Positions 1 through 12,303 of a stretch of DNA of 64,000 nucleotides are shown here, piece by piece. The stretch's first letter is position 1. Every line of letters starts with the position of its first letter. Source of the DNA: Chrysoporthe austroafricana (taxonomy: Eukaryota; Ascomycota; Sordariomycetes; Diaporthales; Cryphonectriaceae); NCBI GenBank assembly GCA_001051155.2, contig JYIP02000003.1:4898001-4962000 (forward strand). The letters run 5' to 3'. Made by a program: the position numbers and the translations under genes. The notes under the pieces were generated by a model, which was not told where the DNA came from, did not search any database, and worked only from the letters and a program-made list of their open reading frames with translations.

Positions 1-566
1 CTGGATTGATGCAATTGGCAAGCTCATATATATGGAACTAGCATACAATAAGTGAGAGTGTGTGCAGCCCCTGAGGGCAATAGTGCTCTAATTGGCCCTC
101 CTAAGTGTCTATGCTCAACCTATTGTAGAATCGTTATGCCGCGACGATACACGTCGGACTGCAATATAATTGCCGTTATCCGACCTTCTCCGCCTTAGGA
201 GCAGCGGCAATGGGCCGGTGTGATGGTCCGAGATGCGGGCAGCCTCCTATGTGGCCACCTTCACAGCCAAGACCGGATTCGTATATTGTTCGACGCGGCG
301 TCTACTCACCGGCAGCTAGAATTTTATCTTCCAACCCAGAAGAGCAATGTTCAATATAAATTATAGTTTCGCCGGGCCCCTCCGCTTGTGCACTCCAATA
401 AGTAGCAGCGCTGCGACGTGCAAGCCCTAGATATGCCTCGATCGAGCAAGGCCCTGATCAATCACCCGCCACCAATCCTGACGATTTGAGCTCATATTCT
501 CAAAGTCTGCCTCGCCAAGCTCGACCTATCACTGTTGAAGAGACGTTCAAGGCTTCAGCCCAAGAG
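1..566. other. Intergenic, upstream of P450
   Basis: No supported gene. The stretch contains only short interrupted frames. The last 100 bases or so probably hold the promoter and leader of the P450 that starts at 567. A frame open from 486 precedes that ATG but has no upstream ATG, so I treat it as leader. Confidence 0.5.
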
Positions 567-2533
567 ATGGCCACCACACTCTCACCACCGGGAGACAGTC
601 TCCTCGGCCTGCTGGCGGCTGGAATGTTTACCGCCATCGTGCTCTTGGTGCATCGATTCAATTCGCAAAGTCAGCTTTCAGAGTTCCCTTTGCTCGGCAA
701 AGAATACGGCGGTCGTCGCAAGAGGATAAAGGCCTTCCTCTACCATCCACTCGAGCTGTACCAAGATGGCTATCGCCGGTTCAAGGATCAGATTTACCGG
801 CTCACAATGCCTGATGGTCAGTGACATCCCGGCACATACTGGCACAGCTTGTGACACCTCGTGCTCTTTGATGTTGGTGGTATTTACGGCGATCTACCAG
901 AAGTTGAACCATTGGGCTTCGCAGTTTGGTGCCTTTCCTTGCCTTAGTTGACCAATGTGCCTCCGTTCTAGGTGACCACCTTATCGTGCCAACGCGGTAC
1001 CTAGATGAACTAAGGCAACGACCGGACGATGAAATCGACGTCCTGAAATCTTTCCAGGATGTGAGGCTTCCTTGGTCAGATGATCCGAATAGACCTTGCG
1101 TAGGTTGACAGGATATCAGATGTTCGCAAATGATTACATCAAACTATTCCCACCGAAAGACAGAACGGAAGTGGCCAACAGCTTGGTGAAGGTCGAACTG
1201 ACAAGAAATCTAGGTATGCCTTTGATGTGAACCATCACGTGGAAGTGATAATCTCGCTGCTGACGCCGCAGGAACTCAGTCCACCTCAACCCGCGACTCT
1301 CGGCCGAAGTCAACAAGACAATCAGCGCCGAGATACCTCCCTGCGAGGACTGGACGCCCATTCAGGTATTTCCAGTCCTCCTACGCATCGTGGCCATCGT
1401 ATCTGGCAACCTGTTCGTTGGGCCCGACCTGTGCCGACACCCGGTTTATCTGACCTCAGCCCTCGACTTCACGAGCGATATCACTGCGGCAGCGCAAGAG
1501 ATTAAACGATGGCCCAAATGGCTGCGCTCCTTCGCCGTGTATTTCAACCTCGCGCCTGCAGTGAATAGGGGCCAAGAGCATCGGCGGCAGATGAGGGCGT
1601 TCCTGGAACCCATTGTTCAGGAAAGGAGACGCTTGATTCAGGAGGGTCAACAGGCACCAGAGGACCTGCTTCAGTGGATGGTTGAGAAGACAATGCAGCA
1701 TGGAATCAACGACATCGGGCACCTGACAGATATGCAGCTGCTGCTGACGCTGGCCTCCATTCACACGACCACCCTGTCTGCTACTGGGATGTAAGTGTGC
1801 CCCGGAGGGCGACGAGCAACTAGAGCTACCTGTGTTCTGACGAATCTTATCTCGCAGGTTGTACGATCTGGCCATGCGTCCTGAGGTGGTACATGATATT
1901 CGGAAGGAGATCTCCTCGGTCCTGGAAAAGACGGATGGTGTCATGACGTCCCAGGCCCTGTTCAACATGAAGCTCCTAGATAGTTTCATGCGTGAAAGCC
2001 AGAGGTTTACACCTCCCTTTGTCGGTCAGTTGCACCCAATTCTGCCCCTCATGCCTTGATTTCCTGACTGAAAACTGTCACGTTGAGCAGATTCATTCAG
2101 GAGGTACGTCCAGAAGCCTATAACACTTCGTGATGGAACTCGGATACCGGCCGGGACGTTTATCGAGACTCCAAGCCTTGTGGTCCTCCATGATCCGGCA
2201 CACTATGAAGACCCCAACGCCTTCGATGCGTACCGGTTCTATAATCTCCGAACGAACGACGATACACCAGACCCCAACAGCTTCAGAAACCGGGAGCAGT
2301 ACCAGTTCGTAAGCGTCACCAAGGAGAACACCAGCTTTGGATTCGGGAAACACGCCTGCCCAGGAAGGTTCTTTGCGGCCAACGAGATCAAGCTGATCAT
2401 GGCGAGGATCCTGCTCCAGTTTGACATCCGCTTCCCGCCGGATGTGAAAGAGCGCTACCCGAATTTCTATGTCGGCAGCGTCAGTGGACCGAGTGCGACT
2501 GGTGTTGTCGAGTTCAGGCGGATCAAGACGTGA
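567..2533 (+). CDS. Cytochrome P450 monooxygenase (multi-exon, possibly damaged)
   Basis: Haem-thiolate monooxygenase of the fungal secondary-metabolism type. Proposed exons are 567-816, 972-1060, about 1120-1213, 1272-1790, 1858-2024 and 2091-2533. The N-terminus has one hydrophobic anchor (LLGLLAAGMFTAIVLLVHRF), so it should sit in the ER membrane. The I-helix reads LASIHTTT, the ExxR motif is ESQR, and the haem loop is FGFGKHACPGRFFA with the Cys ligand. The PERF-like region and C-terminus are intact. Most introns are canonical, but the third junction is not: LTRNL should continue into NSVHLNPRL, yet the only GT..AG intron there (1214-1271) leaves two extra bases and shifts the frame. Either one base is missing in the assembly, the splice is unusual, or the allele is broken. 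No other biosynthetic gene lies next to it, so its substrate cannot be inferred. Confidence 0.8.
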
Positions 2534-3106
2534 CCTTATTTAGTTTGGCGGTGAGAGACTGACGGGGACGATGTATAAGTCTCGGCGGCTTTTTGTGTGC
2601 TCTAGGCCCTCAATTTTGACCTTGTGACCTAAAGATCCCCGAGCGTCCTCGGATTATTGGTGACAGCGGGTCCTCCGGGGCCATCGTTCGAGAATGACAA
2701 GCCTGCTCCAATCGTCGATGCAAATCTGGGCATAGGACGTGCGTGCATGCTGCCCCGGATATTCTATGCCTCGATACGACCCACCCCCACAGCCCCGTTA
2801 AGTCTTCCCCGCATTGTTTTTATACTGTGGGGAGGCATCCCCGGTTAACAACGTACCGACTTGTCATGACATACGAGGGTTGGGCGGTACTGTGGGGTGG
2901 CCAGGGCGACCGTGATAGCGACGTTTTCCCGACGGCTCGGTTCATTTGCAAGCGTAGTCTTTCGATGGCTTCGTCGTCCCACCTGGCTCTCTTCCATAAG
3001 AAATGGGCCCGCCTCCCCCAACATCGTCGTCCCTGATCCCTGTCTTCCCCGTCCCTGCCATGGTCATGAACTGTGCACCTGCGCATCAGCTAGCGCCCTG
3101 GACAAT
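2534..3106. other. Intergenic, P450 terminator side and fucosidase promoter
   Basis: No supported gene. An open frame runs into the fucosidase from 2897, but its first ATG followed by a signal peptide is at 3107, so this stretch is read as 3' and 5' untranslated and promoter sequence. Confidence 0.5.
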
Positions 3107-5780
3107 ATGAGAGTCACTACTTCGCTGCCCTTCGCCTTGGCTGGGCTCACGGCGGCTGCAGGGTCTGACTTCAGCCTCGTCGTCGACCCTAAGAACAGTC
3201 CCGGCATCAGTGGCGGCAGAGCCTCGCTGCCTATCGATATCTCAGGTCTGCGTAACAACCGCGGCTTTGCGATGAGCCCGAACGACGCAGATTTCGACGG
3301 CACAGGGTCAGGGTATCCAGCGCAATATCTGCCTGCTGAGAACTTTACGTACGGCGGTGTGGATTTTATATTCCCGCAGTACCAGGGTGACAACGGGAGC
3401 GACAATGTCCTGGCTCAGGGACAGATGCTCAACGTCACCCAGGGCCGATACGTCGGGGTGCACATGCTCGCGGCAGCGGAGAGCGCCATCGCTACCGGCT
3501 ACGTGAACGCCACGTATTCTGATGGGACGACCACGAGCGGGTCGGTTCTCGTCGATCCGTTCTGGGACTGGCCGTATCCGTACGGCGGGGATATCATCTT
3601 CCCCTACTACCTGACGAACCAGACTCTGGATTACAACCGCTCCATGATCTTTCACGTGGCGACGTGGCTGGACAGCACCAAGGACTTGACGAGCCTGCAG
3701 CTCCCAGACGTGACGACCGGCTCTAGCAGCGACCCGGGCGGCGAGGCGGAGGGCACCAGGCTGCACATCTTCGCCGTGTCTATGCTGCCGGCCGCTGGCG
3801 AGGGGGTCAGCCTGGACGTGCAGCTTGCCAGGAGCACGAACACGTGGTTTGAGGGGACCAACAAGACACAGATCTATGAGGCGACAGTCAACAACGTCGG
3901 GACGGAATGGATCTCGGCTAACCAGAGCGTGACGCTCACGATAGAATCGAGTGGTGTGACAACCGTCCAACCTGGGTATATCCGGCGACTCCGCCCAGGC
4001 GATCAAGCCCGCGTGCAGATCGGTGTTGTCAACGCAGACGGAGTTGCAGAAGGCACCAATGGGACAGCAACTCTGGTCATCTCCGGAGCAGGTCTGTCAA
4101 ATACAAGCTATACCTTCGACGCCACATACGGTATTCAGACATACGAGGCGACATACGAGAGCATCTACGCTCATGAGTCGCCGCCATGGTTCAACGACGC
4201 TAAGTACGCATTAGACACAATTCTTATCACATTATAGCCCTAATCACAGAATAGGTATGGGATTTTCATCCATTGGGGCGTGTACTCTGTGCCAGGATGG
4301 GGCAACACGGGCGATAATGAGACCTACGCTGAGTGGTACTGGTACGATATGAACCTGGGGCCGGACACAAAAGAAGAGACGTACCAGTATAACCTGCGAA
4401 CGTACGGGGAAAACCACACATATGACGAGTTTATCGCGAACTTCACTGCCTCAGCATTCGACCCCAAGGAGTGGGTAGATTTATTTGACGACGCGGGTGC
4501 CAAGTACTTTGTTCAGGTCAGCAAGCACCACGACGGGTACGCCATCTTCGATCTGCCTTCGAACGTCACTCAGCGCACGAGCGTGGCCCTCCCGCCTTAC
4601 AGGAATTTGCTCCAGGAGCTATTTGACGCAGCCGCTCAATACCAGCCTCAACTCCATCGTGCGACGTACTACTCACTGCCCGAGTGGTTTCATCCAGACT
4701 ATGCCCCGTTAGGCTTCGGAAGTTGGCCTGGGGGGAACGCGACGAACCCCTACACGAACGTCACCGAGCCCTACACTGGGTACGTGCATGTGGATGACTA
4801 TGTGGCCGACCTCATCCTTCCCGAGATGCAGGCCTTGGCAGCCATGGACACAGAGGTTCTGTGGTGCGACATTGGGGGGCCAAACTTGACCGCCGAGTTC
4901 GCCTCTGCGTGGTTCAACAGCGCCGCGCAGCAGGGGAAACAGGTCTCCACCAACAATCGGTGCGGCACGCCGGGCGACTTCGATACCCCAGAGTACGCCA
5001 AGTACGACTCTGTGCAGATGCGGAAATGGGAGAGCAACCTGGGAATGGACCCGTACAGCTACGGCTACAACCGGGCGACACCTGACGATGAGTATATCAC
5101 GCCGCAAGAAATCGTGACCACTCTGGTGGACATTGTCAGCAAGAATGGCAACTTCTTGCTGGACGTCGGGCCGCAGGCCAACGGTAAGCCCTCCTTTCTG
5201 TCCCGAGGTCGACAATATGAGAAGTGTTCTGAGTGCGTCTGACCGGCTCCGAAATGTAGGAACTATCATCGCCATCGAACAGCAGAACCTCCGCGCGGCA
5301 GGCGTCTGGATCAAATCCCACGCGGAAGCCATCTTCAACACAACGTACTGGACGATCACGCCGGAGGAGGGTCTCGCTGTGCGCTTTACACAGACCTCTG
5401 ACGCTTTCTATATCACAACGCTGTATGCGCCAAATAGTACCCTGATCTTGGACTCGCCGGTTCCATACGTGGCGGGCGACCAGATCACCGTGGTTGGCGG
5501 AAACATGTCTGGCACGGTGGTCCCCAGTGACCTGCTGGCAAACGGCAGTCTGAGGTTGAACGTCAGCGATGATGTGAAGAATGCAGACGAGTATGCATGG
5601 GTGTTCAAAATTTCTTATGAGACTTCCAACGGTACTTCAGGCTCGGGCTCTGGCTCAGGCAGTGGAAGCAGTGGTGGCTCAGGATCGACGAGTGGAAGTG
5701 TTTCGCAGCATGGATGGGGCACGTGGCCTTTGGCTACTGCACTGGTCCTCGGCCTCTTTAGTCTTGCGGTGGTTTGTTAA
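3107..5780 (+). CDS. Secreted, probably GPI-anchored alpha-L-fucosidase (GH29)
   Basis: Hydrolyses terminal alpha-L-fucosyl residues outside the cell. Exons 3107-4203, 4255-5183 and 5260-5780 join in frame into 848 residues; both introns are canonical. The start was chosen because MRVTTSLPFALAGLTAAAG forms a signal peptide. Residues about 20-350 are an N-glycosylation-rich beta domain. The GH29 barrel begins at YGIFIHWGVYSVPGWG (about 367-382) and includes the SKHHDGYAIF strand. The likely nucleophile is Asp571 in EVLWCDIGG. GH29 proteins are usually about 450-600 residues, so this is a long form. The C-terminus has a Gly/Ser linker followed by a 20-residue hydrophobic tail ending at the stop, the usual shape of a GPI attachment signal. 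That implies cell-wall or membrane retention rather than free secretion. The family call is firm; the GPI call is inferred. Confidence 0.92.
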
Positions 5781-7010
5781 AGGATCAGCTTCTTCGCTAG
5801 CCCTAGCGAAAGCGTCGACTCAAAGTACTATGCGGTAGTGAATCATGTCCTGCACGGAAAAGGGAACGATATATTTAGTCAAGATCAGCCCATCGCCTGA
5901 TGCGGCCGCGTCCTGTCAGCTCCCGGATTCCGAGGTGCTCTTTTGATGATACGATGCTTCAGTTGATCCGACCCTCTTTACATATCTCCTTCTGAAGGGG
6001 TTTCTGGTCACAGCCTGGGAGAATCCTGCTTCGCATGGATATTTCGCCGAGTGCTGCCAGCATCCCGCAGCGTGTCGACAAACCAGCACCAGGAACGGGC
6101 TTCAGAGACCTGCGGAGACGGCTCAGCGGTGGAGATGATCAGCATTGAGTCCACTGCTGGGATGTCTCCATGGGGTAGGGGCCAGTACTAATCCACATTG
6201 AATCTGGGGTTGGCGAGTGACGGCTTCCGTGAGGGCTGCTGATGGGTCGTCCTGGCGGGTCCAGGTCGAGTGTCATTCATGGGAATAAGACGTAAACATC
6301 ATCCAGAAGGAGTCTGTTCCTACGCAATGACATCATGCGGAGATTGTACACGTTTGAGTGCGGCCGGCCGCTGTCATCGTGGAATGGTGCATGACAGAGC
6401 ACTATGAAATTGATGTATCTTCTCAACTCCCACTTCTCCGCAACATTCCCCAGGCCCACTTGTTGACATGATGAGCGGCCTCCACCCTATGTACGGAAAA
6501 CCTGATCTAGGAATCCGGGGGCGGCTCACAGTGCCCTAGTACCTGATCACTTTCAGGGACCCTGGATACCTGTCAGCATATTACTCGGTTCTATCATTGT
6601 CTAGCCCGGAGACAAGCCGTCGACATGCACGAGAGTCACTATTCAAGTAAACATGTTCCCAATCGCTGTGCCTCATCACGTTCCGGGTCCACCTGAAGTG
6701 TCTTAGTATATAAGGATGATCATCCCCCGCCTCTGTCCAACCATGATTAGCTCAGGCTTTCTGCACTGTAGCTCGGGCTTTGCTTTCACTGCCGCTGTTT
6801 TAGCCACGTGAACTGCGCGCAGGTCTTTACTGACAAGAGTTGACTAGTTTGAATTAGCTTGCGCCTTGACAGAAAGATCATCGCTATACACAGTGCGCCC
6901 GCCTGTGCTTAGTGCTTGCTGCAATTTCTAGACGCTCGTTGTCATCTTTTACTCTCGGTGGGCGTCTGCCCAATTTCCTGCAGCATCAGTCCCAGCTTAA
7001 GCATCAGTCC
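5781..7010. other. Intergenic, fucosidase to MFS transporter
   Basis: About 1.2 kb without a supported gene. Only short interrupted frames are seen on either strand. The right half should contain the promoter of the transporter at 7011. Confidence 0.5.
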
Positions 7011-8780
7011 ATGCATTCGAACCTCACTAAGATGAAGGAACTTCGCGGAAGACCGCTGATGGTGGGCATCACCTCAGCATGTAGCATGGGCTTCCTGCTC
7101 TTTGGCTGTAAGCTCGAGACTCCTGATTTCTCCTCGGTTCGTCTCACTGAGGTTTGCAATGCTGACTCGTGTGACCCTTCCAGATGACCAAGGAGTGATG
7201 GGAACTATCATCAACTCTTCATCTTTCGTGAAGCAGTTCGACCACCCAACCTCTACTCAGCAAGGGCTTATAACTGGCCTATATGACGTGGGCTGTCTCG
7301 TCGGCTCTATACTAGCGTTTCTCCTGGGTGAAAAGCTCGGTCGAAAAAAGTCCATATACGTCGGCGCCTGGATCGTTATAATCGGAACCATCCTACAAAC
7401 CACGGCAGAGGTTGTCGTCCACTTGATTGTCGCCCGAATTTTTACAGGTATTGGCGTCGGCATCATGACTGCTGTTGTCCCAACCTGGCAAGCGGAGGTC
7501 TCACAAGCACACAACCGGGGAGCCATGATCACCATCGAGGCTGTCAACATTATAGTCGGTTTTGTGATGTCCAACTGGGTCTCCTTTGGTGCCAGTTACG
7601 CGGCGTCCAACTTCCAGTGGATTTTCCCGATATCCTTGCAAGTGGTCTTTGCCATCTACCTGCTCATTATTGGGCCATTCCTGGTGGAGTCGCCTCGATG
7701 GCTAGCGCACCACAAGGACATTCACCAGGCTACGCATGTGCTTGCTCGGCTACTAGATACTACCGAAGATGACACACGGGTACAGCAATCGAGGGCTGAG
7801 ATCGAGGAAGCCTTACGGTTGGAGGCCGGAGGCTCACTGCGTGAGACCTTCACCAATGGTGGCCAGCAAAACTTCCGACGGATGCTGCTTGGTGTTGGCG
7901 CCCTCTACTTTCAGCAAATGAGTGGTATAAATACTGTTGGCTATGTGAGTACACTTATGCATACGTCTGCCTTTTCTATCCCATTATACTAATGTAGAAC
8001 GACTTAGTACCTGCCTGTAATCCTCGAGGACCAAGTCGATATGAGCAACCGATTGGCCCAGATAGTTGCTGGCTGCGGTGCAATCTTCTACCTCATCGCT
8101 AGCCTCCCGCCTATCTGGTTCATCGACAGGGTTGGAAGACGACCTGCCATGATGTGTGGAGCGGCTGCCCTCACCATTGTCAACATCTTGCTCTGCGTTG
8201 GGTTCAACATTCCCGGTACAAAGGGAGTGATCCTCATTGTAGTCATGTACTTCTTTTACTACGCGGCCTTCGCTCTGAGCTTCTTGAACGTGTCCTGGAT
8301 ATATCCCCCGGAGATCAACTCCCTCAAAATGCGGTCGATGGGGGCATCGCTTGCCTCCTGCTCAAATTGGCTGTGTAAGTGTACAAATGATGGCGGGACA
8401 GATTTGTTGCCTTGCTGACCGTGTATAAAGTCAACGGCATCTCGGTCACTATCACCCCCATCGCTTTGGATAGCATCGGCTGGAAGTTCTATCTGATGTG
8501 GGCCATATTCAACTTCTCCTTCATACCGATGATATACTTTTTGTATCCTGAGACCAAAGGCCTCCACCTCGAGCAGATTGACCACATTTTCGAGGGCAAG
8601 GATTCAGGCCTGCGCTGTCTCACACAGGGCGTCCGCGAGAGAATCAAAAATCCGCCTGCCGTAGACCTGGAGGGAAGGCATAATGACGAAGAGAAGGCTT
8701 CTGGAGAGATGAGTGATCATACTTCTCAAAAGAGCAAAGGGGATACTGCAGCGGCTACGAATATTGAGGATGCCGCTTGA
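7011..8780 (+). CDS. MFS sugar transporter (hexose/quinate type)
   Basis: Plasma-membrane proton-coupled sugar or related polyol/quinate importer by family. Exons 7011-7107, 7184-7944, 8008-8374 and 8431-8780 splice in frame to 524 residues. The first junction restores FGYDQGVMG, the sugar-porter signature at the end of helix 1, which confirms the model. Further hallmarks are GEKLGRKKS in the loop between helices 2 and 3, VESPRWL after helix 6, DRVGRRP after helix 8 and PETKGLHLEQID after helix 12. Twelve hydrophobic segments can be counted, and the C-terminal tail is hydrophilic and charged. Two Mets (1 and 8) could start it; the first is taken. The neighbours are unrelated, so the substrate is not indicated. 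Confidence 0.93.
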
Positions 8781-10432
8781 AGGTCATACACGATGACTGG
8801 CTGGGAAGCTAATTACCTGGAGGGCTTTGGACCCCATGACCACCGGCCTAGGAGAGCCTGAAAGCTCAACATCACTTAGATGGCGTTCCTACTTCCCAGT
8901 CACATTCTAATCCTGAAGCTTGATTAGACCATCTGCCTTGAACTTCGATTCATGTCCATCAGAGCAAATTTGATCACATGATACAGTGTCATCCGTTCAT
9001 CTCTTGTCAGCCTTATTGAGTAACCATTATTGAAATGGGTGATTTCGAAGTCCACTTATTCTTAGCGATGTTATCCTCACCAATCTCGTTGGCTTCTCTG
9101 GAGTCATTCTTGACGGATTTTCTCATTCATCTATATGAGCTCTCAATATCCACTCCACGCCATACCGATCCGCATTGTGGTGGACTTCTTGATCCCAGGA
9201 GGCAGAATTTAGTGCATGAGGGTCCGTGGCTCGCAACCAATACTGTTAGAGCTCTTAGACCATGCCTCCTTTTGACCTGTGAATGGAGCCGGTGTAGAGG
9301 GATTAGCAAGTAATTATACCTAGACTAAGTCGTGCTTTGTGAATGATTCTCTCTGGATATCGGTACCTCAAGTCCTCAAGAGGCCCACTTTCGCAATAAA
9401 CTGGACATAGTCCTTTTTAGTTTCTATCCTTGTCGTGTCACAGGGCATTCGGACCCTGGCAGGTCGAATGGGACGATGCCTCAACCAACCACACTGTGAC
9501 TTGCACGAGTTCTTGAGACCATTTCTCCCAAAGCGCGGGGCAGCAAGCCACCAATTTCTGAGAAATGTCACGTTTGAGGTGGTCTAAAGCCTCACTGATA
9601 TTGCTGCTCTCAAGACTCGAGGGTCACAAGCGAAGCCGCTCCAGGACGATGACAGGCCCCACCTAGCCAACCACCAGGGTCAAGATGAGGGCCTGGTCAA
9701 GTTGCAGTTTGCAATTCCGCATTCTTGTAGTGTCACTCCTACAATCACCGTATTGTTAGTCAAGTCTTCGGGTCATTCTTTATGCGTGTCTTCATGTTTC
9801 TCATTCGTAGAGATCAATTGGCCTCAGGCACTATATTGAAGTGGCGCGCTACTTAAGGTCCCGATCACCAATCCCACAGCTGCATCTAAGGCGCTATCGA
9901 TTCGAGAACACCTTTTCGTGCCTCTATGCCTTCACAGTTAACATCATTGGAGGCCGTTCTCGAAGTCTAACCCCTCATTAAGCCGCTTTCTCGAACTGGT
10001 AATCGTCTTGTCTTTCAGCAGCGCCACGTTAACAGACGTGGCCAGACCAAACTGAAAGGTGTTAGTGGAATCACATGTGATGGGCAATTGGTGGGAATAA
10101 CATCGGACTCCTTTGTTTCCTTTACCTACATACTTGACACAGAGCGTCGGTCAACTGATGTAAAGCGAATTCCGCAATAGGACTCATCGTACGAGTGACA
10201 AGACACTGCAAGGATCTAAAAGCTTGACACACTTGACTGTCGAGTACTACCAGAAAGGGACTAGTAAAATCTGACAAATCATCTCAAATTTAATTAGTAA
10301 GAATCCATTACTTCTCCATGCTAAGTTTAGATTGTCGCGATATGGCGAAGAGAAGTTCTGTCAAATGAGATGCACGTTCTAGGCAGGGTGTAGGATGAAC
10401 ACACGACGGATGACTCGGCGAGTAACCGCGCG
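8781..10432. other. Gene-poor stretch
   Basis: About 1.65 kb after the transporter. Frames on both strands are short and broken, with no recognisable domain, repeat array or RNA gene. Confidence 0.5.
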
Positions 10433-10955
10433 TCACGATCCTATGAACCGATCGTGTAGGATTTCCATGTTTTCTCGGAAGCTCGGGTCGAGGCTTTTTA
10501 CCCAGTAGTGTACCTGCTTAGGCATCCAGGCAGTGCCAGGATATGGAGTATTTGTGGCGATCTCGAAACCACCCACACACACACGACCATCCTTGTTCTT
10601 GGCTTGGACAGCTCCGCTGCAGGTACAATGTAGTATTACAGTAGTGCCCTCTTGAGCCTCACCTCAAGCAGAGAGGCAGACTCTAGGTGTGTTGCATCCG
10701 ATCACGGCAGCCCGGCCTCGGGATTGTACTTGGCACCATCTGCCGACAGGAGGTGTGGCACACTACGTCCCGGAGGGCAAATTCTAGCATTTCGGTAGGA
10801 TCCTCTGCATTCACAGAAGACTTCCGTGCCTCGTGGATGGTGTTCATGAGTGATGTGTTTTCCCAAAAGCAAAGGGTGACCTCTTGGTAAACATGAGTAG
10901 ATTCCGCCGGATGATATCCTAAAACTATGGGGACTTGAATTCCTAGAACAGACAT
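10433..10955 (-). pseudogene. Unidentified multi-exon coding remnant or small gene
   Basis: Minus-strand sequence that looks coding but is not continuous. From 10955 downward a frame reads VLGYHPAESTHVYQEVTLCF and continues with charged helical-looking residues to about 10775. A second frame then carries LLSADGAKYNPEAGLP. A third stretch, 10616-10433, follows a possible acceptor (TGCAG) and encodes GGFEIATNTPYPGTAWMPKQ and a hydrophilic end closed by TGA. The parts could be joined by introns, for example donors GTAGTG near 10778 and GTGATC near 10700, or they could be the remains of a frameshifted gene. I do not recognise a family. No clear start was found, so limits and status are uncertain. 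Confidence 0.3.
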
Positions 10956-11439
10956 AAAATTTCAGTAACATCGGATAGCCTTCACGCTATATCGATCTTG
11001 CCAAACCTACACGGATAAATATAAATAGACCCATCACTACACAAAAGTGTTGCATTGAAGCGAACAAGCTTTTAAGCAAGCTTCTAGCAGCACCCAGTCA
11101 GAGGCGGCCGTACCTTGCAGGCGGGTCAGTACAAGCTACGGTGGAGCAAAGGGAACCCAGGCACACACGTGGTTGTTGGAACGGGGCTGTCGAGTTTCCC
11201 TGCCTCGCATCAATAGATTTCCTATCAGGGTGTTCCAGGGCCGAGAAGGCCCGAGGGAATGGTATCCTCGTCAGAGCTCGCTAACCTGAACTGTAAAGTC
11301 CGCCAAAGCGCAAATTACACGTGGTTCAACCTCTTCGTGTCCCAACTCAATTGCGTGTGCGGCCTTTCTTCCACTTACTACTATAGCAACTCAGTGTTTC
11401 AACGAAGTGGGCCGGATGATAACCCTGAGATAACCCGGG
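10956..11439. other. Gene-poor stretch
   Basis: No supported gene. A frame on the plus strand from 11259 runs across the poly-A and the N and is an artefact of the scar that follows. Confidence 0.45.
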
Positions 11440-11448
11440 GAATGAAAG

Positions 11449-11479
<31 letters not shown>

Positions 11480-11617
11480 NGGTCCCACCCCAAGTGCGTG
11501 TGCGGCCTTTCTTCCACTTACCACTAAAACAACTCAGGTTTTCAAAGAAGGGGGGCAGAAGAAAAACCTGAGAAAACCCGGGGAATGAAAAAAAAAAAAA
11601 AAAAAAAAAAAAAAAAC
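11440..11617. repeat. Poly-A runs around an N with a degraded near-duplicate: assembly scar
   Basis: A run of A ends in a single N at about 11480. The about 100 bases that follow nearly repeat the sequence just before it: GTGCGGCCTTTCTTCCACTTA occurs at about 11354 and again at about 11497, and both copies end in AACCCGGGGAATGAAA plus a poly-A run. The second copy differs mainly by A substitutions and extra homopolymer bases, as expected of a poor-quality read end. This is best read as two reads joined wrongly and not as a biological tandem repeat. Confidence 0.75.
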
Positions 11618-12303
11618 GGCGTTGACTGGAGCAAAGTCAAAGTGTTCCTTTACCTGCGCAGCCTGTTCACTTGAAACTTTCAATATAGGATCAGGTATAC
11701 AACGGACTTAGAAGTTAAGTCCGGTCACTCTTCGACTCTTTATCTAAGGAAAGTGTCCTGGTAACTGGTTGATTAGCTAGCGTGGCCATAATAGAATGTA
11801 ACTAACTTGAACGAACCCAGGGGGAATACTAAGTCTTCTCTCCTTTAACGCAATACAACTTTTAAATAAGGCTCTAGATTCGAGGCTTGTGTAAGGCCAT
11901 CGGATCACCTCTCAGTCGTTCCTTCGTGACATGTCAACTCAGCATGGCAAGCAAGTGCAGAGAAGCCTCCCACGCCGTGGATTAAGATCCCCGTGGGATC
12001 CTCAACCCAGCCCCTTGGAAGATAGCAGTTGCTAGCTTATCGTTCAAAGAGGGAATATCTTGAGCACCGATGTAATTTCTCGGCCCGATGCTCCATGCTC
12101 CATTTTTCTGCATAAAGCCTTCGAAATGCAGGATCCGAAACATTTCGGCATCTAGGTTGGTCGACCATAACCTGAGCCCTGGTGAGTGCCTAACTCAGCT
12201 GGGGTAAAAGTCGCAGGCCCTGGTCCGGAGGACGGCGGATCTGGGCTAGATGTGGCTTTGAAATGCTTGCGTTGACCATATTCACTCAAGAAAATGCACT
12301 TTT
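11618..12303. other. Gene-poor stretch
   Basis: No supported gene or RNA. Short broken frames only. Confidence 0.45.

Noticed and set aside
4873..4885. Near-copy of the cluster motif (TTGGGGGGCCAAA)
   Set aside because: It has six G instead of five and lies inside the fucosidase coding sequence, encoding IGGPN next to the catalytic Asp.
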